8,630 nt of DNA. Origin: Pseudomonadota bacterium (GTDB lineage Bacteria; Desulfobacterota; Syntrophobacteria; Syntrophobacterales; Syntrophobacteraceae). A program made the position numbers and the translations under genes. The notes beneath the pieces are model-generated. The model did not search any database. It had not been told where the DNA came from and was given only the letters and a program-made list of their open reading frames with translations. Position 1 is the first letter of the stretch, and the number at the start of each line of letters is the position of its first letter. The stretch spans positions 1 to 8,630 of the forward strand of contig JAEZXS010000344.1 of the NCBI GenBank assembly GCA_023442755.1. Reading direction: 5' to 3'. This document shows positions 1-5,687 of this stretch, piece after piece.

Positions 1-432
1 CCTGCACACCGCCCCGAGATCGTCCCCGATGATGCCGACGATGCAGGTCGAATAGACGAAGGCGGCATTGGGCCGATAGCGATCGATCAGCTCGTTCAGT
101 GCCCGGTAGAGCTTTTCCTCTCCCCCGAAGATGATGTCCTTTTCCTGCAGGTCGGTCGAAAAGCTCAGGCGGTGCAGGTCGGGGCCCGAGGAGAGTGCGC
201 CGCGGATGTCCCAGGTGTAGGCGGCGCACCCTATCGGACCGTGCACCAGGTGGAGCGCATCGGCGATCGGGTAGAGAACGACCCGCGACCCGCAGAAAAC
301 GCAGGCGCGCTGGCTGACGGCCCCGGCGAGGCTGTCGGTGTTGCACTTGAGCGCGAAAGGCTTTTTTTCGCCCTTGCGGTGTATCTGGTCGTTCCGTTCC
401 ACATAGATGGCAGAGCCGGTTGGAGTACTCAT
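1..432 (-). CDS. nifE: NifE, FeMo-cofactor assembly scaffold subunit (N-terminal 144 residues; runs off the left edge)
   Basis: NifE pairs with NifN to form the cytoplasmic scaffold on which the NifB product matures into FeMo-cofactor before transfer to apo-NifDK. The 144 visible codons stay open to the window edge. They show the NifD/NifE-type cluster cysteines C44 (or C47) in ACVFCGSR, C69 in HGPIGCAAY and C130 in STCIVGIIGDD. The stretch WDIRGALSSGPDLHRLSFSTDLQEKD at residues 74-99 is typical of NifE rather than NifD, which has a charged Arg-rich stretch there. The start ATG at 432 is set by an AGGAAG Shine-Dalgarno 6 nt upstream. The gene begins 15 nt after the ferredoxin stop, so it is almost certainly co-transcribed with nifHDK. 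A fusion to NifN or NifB further on cannot be judged because about two thirds of the protein lies outside the window. Confidence 0.95.
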   Translation of the reverse strand, partial: MSTPTGSAIYVERNDQIHRKGEKKPFALKCNTDSLAGAVSQRACVFCGSRVVLYPIADALHLVHGPIGCAAYTWDIRGALSSGPDLHRLSFSTDLQEKDIIFGGEEKLYRALNELIDRYRPNAAFVYSTCIVGIIGDDLGAVCR

Positions 433-447
433 GGCACACTTCCTTTA

Positions 448-750
448 CTACGAAAGCAGATGACTTTTCGCCGTGCTTCCGTCTTCGATTGCGTCCAGGA
501 TCTCGTCGACGACATCCTCTCCCGTAACGCCTCCGTACCAGTCACCCTGCGGGTAGACGACCATGACCGGTCCCTCTTCGCAGAGCTTCAGGCAGCCCGT
601 GCTGGATACGACGGCGTTCATGTCGCGGTCGACCAGCTCCTGTTCCAGGTAATTGATGAGCTGCAGGGAATCTTTCTTTATGCACTTGCCCTTTGCTTCC
701 GTTCCCCGGAAGCTGGCGCAAACGAATATGTGGAAATCGGGCTTCTTCAT
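448..750 (-). CDS. Thioredoxin-fold [2Fe-2S] ferredoxin, nif-associated
   Basis: A 100-aa soluble electron-transfer protein of the Clostridium pasteurianum-type [2Fe-2S] ferredoxin family, which has a thioredoxin-like fold and is unrelated to plant-type ferredoxins. The four cluster cysteines are C11, C23, C53 and C57, the last two in STGCLKLCEEGP; this spacing is close to that of the clostridial protein. Length is normal for the family. It sits between nifK and nifE, 34 nt after the nifK stop and 15 nt before nifE, and has an AAAGGA ribosome site upstream. From family knowledge, the clostridial homologue is reported to bind the MoFe protein, and this gene recurs at this spot in group III nif operons. 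A role in electron delivery to nitrogenase or in cofactor assembly is inferred from position. The protein's exact partner is not shown by the sequence. Confidence 0.9.
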   Translation of the reverse strand: MKKPDFHIFVCASFRGTEAKGKCIKKDSLQLINYLEQELVDRDMNAVVSSTGCLKLCEEGPVMVVYPQGDWYGGVTGEDVVDEILDAIEDGSTAKSHLLS

Positions 751-784
751 TTTCGAAAATCCTTTCCTCGCCTCGGTTGGCTTC

Positions 785-2161
785 CTACATCACCAGTTCG
801 AACGATTCTTCCGGAGAGTCCCGATCCTTACGGTCGAGGATCGCGTCGAGTATCTTTTCGAGGAGCCGTATCCCGCCCCGGTATCCCACGGTCGGCATGT
901 AACTGTGGCCGACGCGGTCCAGGATCGGGAAGCCGAACCGGATCAGGGGAACGTCCTCATCGCGGGAGATGTACTTGAGGTAGGTGTTTCCCATGATGAG
1001 ATCGACCGGATCGTTCTTGAGCCACTGGTGGAACAGGAACATGTCGCCGGCGGCCCTGACGTTGACCGGGTGGGGGATGTCCTTCGTCAGCTCCTGTATC
1101 TTCGCTTCGAACTTCTTGCCGGGCGTGCCGGTGACGATGTGGATGGGCCACATGTCGATGGACACCAGGAACTCGGTCAGGGCAATGAGCTGATCCGGAT
1201 CGCCGACCAGTCCCACCTTCTTTTGATAGAAGTACTGGTGCATGTCGGTGATGATATCCAGCAGGCGCCCGCGCTCCAGGGTGATGGAGTCGGGAACGCT
1301 CACTCCCGCAATCGTTCGCAGCGTATCGACGAACCTGTCGGTAGCGGCAAGGCCGATGGGCAGGTCGAGCAGTTCGCAGTGAACCTTGCACTTGACGTCA
1401 AGCGCGCGGGCGGCCGGACCGGAAGCCAGTCTGCCGAGCGCAATGGTGGCCTTGCTGTCCCCGGCGGCAATCAGCGAGCCTATTGTCGTTCCGCCTTTGG
1501 GGTACATGTCGAACTTTCCGGTCTGGGGCCGGTTCAAAACATTGGAGGTATCGGGGAACATGATCGTCCGGACGCCGAGTTCTTCGGCGATGCGCCTGAT
1601 TTCCTCCATGTCGGAAGGTTCCACGTACCCGGGGACGATGTTTATTTTCTCCGTCCGGTTTCCGCTCGACTCGGCGAAGTAATCGACCATGGCTTTCGTC
1701 ATGTTGGCAAACCCGGTAACGTGCGATCCCACATAGCTCGGGGTGTTTGCGTGAATGACGTACTTGCCCGGAGGTATTTTGCCGTCCGCCGCGGCCTTGC
1801 GCGCAATTTGCGGGATATCGTCCCCGATGGTTTCGGACAGGCACGTGGTGTGCACGGCAATCACGTCCGGTTCGTAGACGCTGAAGATCGTGTCTATGGC
1901 CTGCACGAGGTTTGCCTGCCCGCCGAATACCGATGCGCCCTCGGTGAAAGAACTGGTGGACGCCATAACCGGTTCCTTGTAATGCCTGGTCAGGGTGCTC
2001 CGGTGATAAGCGCAGCATCCCTGCGAACCGTGGCTGTGCGGGAGGCATCTGTGGATGCCCAGGGCGGCGTACATCGCCCCGATCGGCTGGCACGTCTTGG
2101 CCGGGTTGATGGTCAGGGCCAACCGCTCCTTGACCTCTTTGGGTGTGTGTCGCAGTAACAT
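785..2161 (-). CDS. nifK: Nitrogenase MoFe protein beta subunit NifK
   Basis: Beta subunit of the alpha2beta2 dinitrogenase. With NifD it holds the P-cluster that relays electrons from the Fe protein to FeMo-cofactor. The protein is 458 aa. P-cluster ligands are C24 (AKTCQPIGA), C49 (HGSQGCCAYHR) and C107 (HTTCLSETIGDD). Their spacings of 25 and 58 residues equal those of Azotobacter vinelandii Cys70/Cys95/Cys153. S142 in NTPSYVGSHVTG matches beta-Ser188. The N-terminus is about 45 residues shorter than in Azotobacter NifK, as in clostridial, methanogen and sulfate-reducer forms. The start is fixed by GGGAGG upstream of ATG 2161, 25 nt after the nifD stop. No delta-subunit gene (anfG/vnfG type) lies between D and K, so this is a molybdenum rather than a V or Fe-only enzyme. 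Confidence 0.97.
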   Translation of the reverse strand: MLLRHTPKEVKERLALTINPAKTCQPIGAMYAALGIHRCLPHSHGSQGCCAYHRSTLTRHYKEPVMASTSSFTEGASVFGGQANLVQAIDTIFSVYEPDVIAVHTTCLSETIGDDIPQIARKAAADGKIPPGKYVIHANTPSYVGSHVTGFANMTKAMVDYFAESSGNRTEKINIVPGYVEPSDMEEIRRIAEELGVRTIMFPDTSNVLNRPQTGKFDMYPKGGTTIGSLIAAGDSKATIALGRLASGPAARALDVKCKVHCELLDLPIGLAATDRFVDTLRTIAGVSVPDSITLERGRLLDIITDMHQYFYQKKVGLVGDPDQLIALTEFLVSIDMWPIHIVTGTPGKKFEAKIQELTKDIPHPVNVRAAGDMFLFHQWLKNDPVDLIMGNTYLKYISRDEDVPLIRFGFPILDRVGHSYMPTVGYRGGIRLLEKILDAILDRKDRDSPEESFELVM

Positions 2162-2186
2162 CGTCTTCTATCCTCCCTTCCGGCTG

Positions 2187-3833
2187 TCACGCCCACGCGT
2201 AGGTAGCGGTCAGCTCGGGACTTTTCTGCCAGGGCGCTTTCATATATGACCAGACCTTGCTGTTCACCATGCGGTCGATTTCGCGGTAAAAATTCACCGC
2301 TCCCTGGAAGCCCGCATAAGGTCCCCCGGAATCGTAGCTGTGGAGCTGCTTCATCGGGATGCCCTTCTTCTGGATGGCGTACTTTTCCTTGATGCCGGCA
2401 CAAAAGATTGCGGGCTTGTAGATCTCGATCATCCGCTCGGTCTCGTACTGGCTGATGTCGTCGATAACCAGGGTGTTTTCCTCCATCTGCGCCATCATGC
2501 CTTCGTAGTCCTTGAAGGTGATCCCTTCGCCCGCCAGCTTCGCCATCTCTTCGGCGCTTTTTCTCGGCCGGTAGCGCTCGGGGTCGGCATGGACTTCCAG
2601 TTCCTCGATGTTGCGGCTGTCGGCGTCGACCTTGATGCCGGGCAGCACGCGCCGTCCTTCGTAATCGTCCCGATGAGCGAATTCATAGCCGGCCGAGATG
2701 GTTTTCATGCCCATTTCGGCAAAGAGGTCCTGGTAATGGTGCGCACGGGAGCCTCCGACAAAGAGCATGGCAAGCTTTCCTTCGCAGCGCGGCCGGACTT
2801 CGGCGCTCACCTTTTCCACCTCCACCATCTCCTCGGCGATCACTTCCTCGACCTTGTCGATCAGTTCCTGAGATTCGAAGTATTTCGCGATCTTCCGCAG
2901 GGACTTCGCTGCCGAATGCGCCCCGATGAAGTTGACCTTGATCCAGGGTATCCCGTACTTTTTCTCCATCATTTCGGCCACGTAATTGATGGAACGGTGG
3001 CACATGATGGTGTTGAGATCCGCGGTATGGGCGGTTGCGAACTGTTCGTACGTCGAGTTGCCGCTGAAGGTGGCCACCCGCGTGATGCCGCACTTGTCCA
3101 GGATACGGTCGATCTCGAACCCGTCGCCGCCGATGTTGTATTCGCCGAGCAGGTTGATCTTGTACCTGCCTTCTTTGGCCGTATCGTCCCGGCCGACCAC
3201 GTGCGTGAAAATACCGTTGTTCGCGATGTGGTGGCCCGCAGACTGGCTGACTCCCTTGTAGCCCTCGCAGCTGAAGGCGAAGACGTTTATCCCGAGCTGC
3301 TCTTTCATTTCCCTGGCGACGTTGTGGATGTCGTCGCCGATCAGCCCGACCGGACAGGTGGCGAAGATGCTTATCGCCTTGGGTTTGAACAGATCGTAGG
3401 CTTCCTGGATGGCTGCCCGGAGCTTCTTTTCCCCGCCAAATACGATGTCTCCGTCCTGGAGGTCCGTCGAGAAGCAGTAGGTCATGAAGTTCGGGTCATC
3501 GGGCGTGGGCGGCCGGGTTTGATTCCTCCTGGTCAGCCAGCTGTAGAACCCGCACCCGATCGGACCGTGCGTCAGGTTCACGAAATCCCTGGTAGGCCCG
3601 AGCACCACGCCCTTGCAACCGGCGTAGCTGCATCCGCGCTGGGTGATGATGCCGGGGATGGTCCGGGCATTCGCTCCTATTTCCGGCGGCTCGCCTTCTT
3701 TGTTGACGACGATCTGCTTTGCGCGCTTGCGGGCAACTTTTGTCGGATATTTGATAAGGAGTTCCTGTTTCACGGCGTTCGGATCGGGTAATTCGATTTC
3801 GGCCGCGAGTTTGTCTTTGCTGAGTGCACCCAT
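2187..3833 (-). CDS. nifD: Nitrogenase MoFe protein alpha subunit NifD (group III type with insertion)
   Basis: Alpha subunit of dinitrogenase, carrying the FeMo-cofactor where N2 is reduced. It is 548 aa. P-cluster ligands C68, C94 and C160 have spacings 26 and 66, identical to A. vinelandii Cys62/88/154. FeMo-cofactor ligands are C278 (IMCHRSINY) and H498 (LHSYDSGGPY). Active-site residues V76, R102, Q197 and H201 match alpha-Val70, Arg96, Gln191 and His195. The distance between the two cofactor ligands is 220 residues against 167 in Azotobacter, so there is a net insertion of about 53 residues, probably near 393-446, as in clostridial and other group II/III NifD. GGAG lies 7 nt before the ATG. 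The gene starts 30 nt after nifI2. Confidence 0.98.
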   Translation of the reverse strand: MGALSKDKLAAEIELPDPNAVKQELLIKYPTKVARKRAKQIVVNKEGEPPEIGANARTIPGIITQRGCSYAGCKGVVLGPTRDFVNLTHGPIGCGFYSWLTRRNQTRPPTPDDPNFMTYCFSTDLQDGDIVFGGEKKLRAAIQEAYDLFKPKAISIFATCPVGLIGDDIHNVAREMKEQLGINVFAFSCEGYKGVSQSAGHHIANNGIFTHVVGRDDTAKEGRYKINLLGEYNIGGDGFEIDRILDKCGITRVATFSGNSTYEQFATAHTADLNTIMCHRSINYVAEMMEKKYGIPWIKVNFIGAHSAAKSLRKIAKYFESQELIDKVEEVIAEEMVEVEKVSAEVRPRCEGKLAMLFVGGSRAHHYQDLFAEMGMKTISAGYEFAHRDDYEGRRVLPGIKVDADSRNIEELEVHADPERYRPRKSAEEMAKLAGEGITFKDYEGMMAQMEENTLVIDDISQYETERMIEIYKPAIFCAGIKEKYAIQKKGIPMKQLHSYDSGGPYAGFQGAVNFYREIDRMVNSKVWSYMKAPWQKSPELTATYAWA

Positions 3834-3863
3834 CGTATTTCTCCATTCCTTGATGGTATACCG

Positions 3864-4244
3864 TCAAACCTCGTCGAGAACGGAATCGCCGTACTCTCCG
3901 GTCCTGACGCTCACGGAGTCGGCAACCGGCATGACGAATATCTTCCCGTCCCCGGACTTGCCTGTCCGGTTTACCGTGATGATGGTCTTTACCGCCGTGT
4001 CGACCAGGTTGTCCGGGACGACAACGAAGATGAGCCTTTTCGGGATGAGGCGCTGGCTCTGCCCGAGCTGGGCGATGGCCTCTTCGTACCCTTTTTCTGC
4101 CCCCTCCAGCAGGGAGGTGTCGACAAGGCCCTTTCCCCTGCCCAGCGCATCCTTGGCCGTCATGGAAGATATGCCGGCATCGGAGAGCGCTTTCTTTGTC
4201 TTGTTCATCATGTTTATGCGGACGATCGCCATGACCTCTTTCAT
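3864..4244 (-). CDS. nifI2: NifI2, PII-family post-translational regulator of nitrogenase
   Basis: A 126-aa PII (GlnB-like) protein. Together with NifI1 it forms the complex that, in methanogens, binds dinitrogenase and blocks activity after ammonium addition; 2-oxoglutarate and ATP relieve the block. It begins MKEVMAIVRINMMNKTKKAL and shows a long T-loop region (about residues 35-70, from GRGKGLVDTS to RLIPKR), longer than in NifI1, as is typical of NifI2. The PII signature GDGKIFV is at residues 98-104. The ATG at 4244 overlaps the nifI1 stop (ATGA), and a GAGG site lies 7 nt upstream. The same frame is open further upstream, but that extension falls within nifI1 and is not part of this gene. 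It is followed by nifD after 30 nt. Confidence 0.93.
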   Translation of the reverse strand: MKEVMAIVRINMMNKTKKALSDAGISSMTAKDALGRGKGLVDTSLLEGAEKGYEEAIAQLGQSQRLIPKRLIFVVVPDNLVDTAVKTIITVNRTGKSGDGKIFVMPVADSVSVRTGEYGDSVLDEV

Positions 4245-4597
4245 ATCGTTACCTCTTCGATGTCGCCTCCGGACATTTCCTTGATTCCGGAGCTGATCGT
4301 GTAGACCTCGTGCACCGGGCTCACGAAAATCTTGCCGTCGCCGTAGGCGCCCTTGTCGCCGGTCCTGGCGGCTTTGAGCACCGTCCTGATCACGAAATCC
4401 TTCTCCTTTTCCTTGACGACGGTGATGAGCAATTCCTTGGGAATTTCGTCGTAGGTGATCTCGCCGATCTTGATTCCCCGCTGCTTCCCGCGCCCCACCA
4501 CGGATATCTTGGTCACCGCCGGAAAACCAGCCTCCATGAGGCTTGCGAGGACGCTGTCCACCTTCTCTGGCCTGACAATCGATCTGATCATTATCAT
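4241..4597 (-). CDS. nifI1: NifI1, PII-family post-translational regulator of nitrogenase
   Basis: A 118-aa PII-family protein, partner of NifI2. It begins MIMIRSIVRPEK, as NifI1 proteins do. A T-loop segment (about residues 35-54, VGRGKQRGIKIGEITYDEIPK) diverges from that of GlnB; the Tyr51 uridylylation environment of enteric GlnB is not preserved, fitting control by 2-oxoglutarate and nucleotide binding rather than uridylylation. The PII signature GDGKIFV is at 86-92. ATG 4597 was chosen because AAGGAG lies 10 nt upstream; a second Met two codons later is a possible alternative. The gene starts 21 nt after the nifH stop, and its TGA overlaps the nifI2 ATG, implying translational coupling and equal amounts of the two proteins. 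Confidence 0.93.
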   Translation of the reverse strand: MIMIRSIVRPEKVDSVLASLMEAGFPAVTKISVVGRGKQRGIKIGEITYDEIPKELLITVVKEKEKDFVIRTVLKAARTGDKGAYGDGKIFVSPVHEVYTISSGIKEMSGGDIEEVTI

Positions 4598-4618
4598 CGC
4601 CGGTCATCTCCTTTCGTC

Positions 4619-5443
4619 TCAGCCTGCAAGGCCGTGCTGGATGAGCAGTTTTTCGAGTTCGTCCGTGTGCATCGGCCTGGGGACGACATGCATCTTGTTT
4701 TCCTCGATCTTCTTTGCCAGGGTCCGGTACTCGTCCGCCTGGGGATGGGCCGGTTCATAGGCGATCACGGTCTTCCGGTTTATTTCCGCCCTCTGGACCA
4801 TGTTGTCCCTGGGAACGAAATGGATCATCTGGGTCCCGAGCTTGTCCGCAAAAGCTTCGATCATCTCCCGTTCGTTATCCACCTTGCGGCTGTTGCAGAT
4901 GAGGCCGCCCAGCCTGACTCCGCCGGCCTCGGCAAACTTCACGATACCCTTGCAGATGTTGTTTGCCGCATACATCGCCATCATCTCGCCCGAGACCACG
5001 ATGTAGATCTCCTGGGCCTTGCCCTCGCGGATCGGCATGGCGAACCCGCCGCACACGACGTCGCCGAGCACGTCGTAGAACACGTAGTCCAGCTTCTGGC
5101 TGTCCGCGTATGCGCCAAGCTGCTCGAGCAGGTTGATCGAGGTGATGATGCCGCGGCCCGCGCAGCCCACGCCCGGCTCGGGCCCGCCCGATTCCACGCA
5201 GATGCTGCCGCTGAAGCCCGTTTTACGGATATCTTCCAGCTCGACGTCTTCGCCCTCCGTCCGGAGCGTATCCAGAACCGTCTTCTGGGACAGTCCGCCG
5301 AGAAGCAACCTGGTCGAATCCGCTTTCGGATCGCAGCCAACCACCATGACCTTGCGGCCCATTTCCGCCAGGCCCGCAACCGTGTTCTGCGTGGTGGTCG
5401 ATTTACCGATCCCGCCTTTGCCGTAAATGGCAATCTTTCTCAT
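4619..5443 (-). CDS. nifH: Nitrogenase iron protein NifH (dinitrogenase reductase)
   Basis: A 274-aa MgATP-dependent reductase that passes electrons one at a time to NifDK; it also serves in FeMo-cofactor and P-cluster maturation. Visible are the P-loop GKGGIGKST (residues 8-16), the switch region VVGCDPKADST (34-44), and the [4Fe-4S] ligands C94 (GVGCAGRG) and C131 (GDVVCGGFAMP). The cysteine spacing is 37 against 35 in Azotobacter because of a two-residue insertion after GAY, a trait of group III NifH. R97 corresponds to the arginine that DraT ADP-ribosylates in some bacteria, though no draT or draG is in view. The C-terminus is about 15 residues shorter than in Azotobacter. The start is fixed by a perfect AGGAGG 6 nt upstream. 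It is the first gene of the operon, behind the sigma-54 promoter. Confidence 0.98.
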   Translation of the reverse strand: MRKIAIYGKGGIGKSTTTQNTVAGLAEMGRKVMVVGCDPKADSTRLLLGGLSQKTVLDTLRTEGEDVELEDIRKTGFSGSICVESGGPEPGVGCAGRGIITSINLLEQLGAYADSQKLDYVFYDVLGDVVCGGFAMPIREGKAQEIYIVVSGEMMAMYAANNICKGIVKFAEAGGVRLGGLICNSRKVDNEREMIEAFADKLGTQMIHFVPRDNMVQRAEINRKTVIAYEPAHPQADEYRTLAKKIEENKMHVVPRPMHTDELEKLLIQHGLAG

Positions 5444-5481
5444 GTGAAGCCTCCTGTATTTCTGAAGTTGCAGGGATGTAG

Positions 5482-5497
5482 AGCACGGGGTGTGCCA
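5482..5497 (-). promoter_or_regulatory. Sigma-54 (-24/-12) promoter of nifH
   Basis: On the minus strand the sequence reads TGGCACACCCCGTGCT. It fits the RpoN consensus TGGCAC-N5-TTGC(A/T) with the invariant GG and GC in the right register; one core base differs (GTGC for TTGC). The predicted start of transcription is near 5471, giving a leader of about 28 nt that includes the AGGAGG site of nifH. Such a promoter needs an enhancer-binding activator, expected to be NifA. Confidence 0.88.
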
Positions 5498-5515
5498 GAA
5501 TGCCTAAACACAAGC

Positions 5516-5528
5516 TAAGTGTTTGAAA
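5516..5528 (-). promoter_or_regulatory. Possible IHF site between NifA site and promoter
   Basis: The minus strand reads TTTCAAACACTTA, one mismatch from the IHF consensus WATCAANNNNTTR. It lies between the TGT-N10-ACA element and the -24/-12 promoter, where IHF bends DNA in many nif promoters. The IHF consensus is degenerate, so this is a position-supported guess. Confidence 0.4.
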
Positions 5529-5588
5529 TAGCGTTATTTACATGGCTATCACGCCAGGCATTTTCGATTGGGGCGTCGGGAGGAACAC

Positions 5589-5620
5589 CTACAAAAGTGT
5601 GGGGGGTTCTACAATTGTGT
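5589..5620. repeat. Paired 12-bp direct repeats 20 bp apart in the nifH upstream region
   Basis: CTACAAAAGTGT at 5589-5600 and CTACAATTGTGT at 5609-5620 agree at 10 of 12 bases, and their starts are exactly 20 bp apart, about two turns of the helix. The end of the first and the beginning of the second form the TGT-N10-ACA element. This could be a tandem operator for a second regulator or part of the NifA site. It is also 68-99 bp upstream of the start codon of the divergent gene. Confidence 0.55.
5598..5613 (-). promoter_or_regulatory. NifA-type upstream activator site (TGT-N10-ACA)
   Basis: A perfect TGT-N10-ACA match reading TGTAGAACCCCCCACA on the minus strand. Its centre is about 135 bp upstream of the predicted nifH transcription start, inside the usual range for NifA enhancer sites. 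It is the only exact match I found between the nifH promoter and the divergent gene. The motif is short, so the support comes from position together with the sigma-54 promoter. Confidence 0.65.
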
Positions 5621-5687
5621 TGCAGCCTGCCCCGGAAAAACTCTATTTTGAACGGCACCAGTCGGACGGGCAACAGAGGAAGGAAAA

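Noticed and set aside
653..2158. Long open frame on the plus strand opposite nifK
   Set aside because: It is antisense to nifK, whose every cluster ligand is conserved; the frame is open because of GC-rich third positions and the product resembles no family I know.
2340..3791. Long open frame on the plus strand opposite nifD
   Set aside because: Same antisense effect; nifD is unambiguous on the other strand.
785..3833. Alternative (V or Fe-only) nitrogenase
   Set aside because: There is no G-subunit gene between the D and K genes, and a nifE follows; residue pattern and subunit length fit Mo-type group III.
4310..5518. Long plus-strand open frame across nifI1 and nifH
   Set aside because: It spans two real genes and the promoter on the other strand; it is an antisense shadow.
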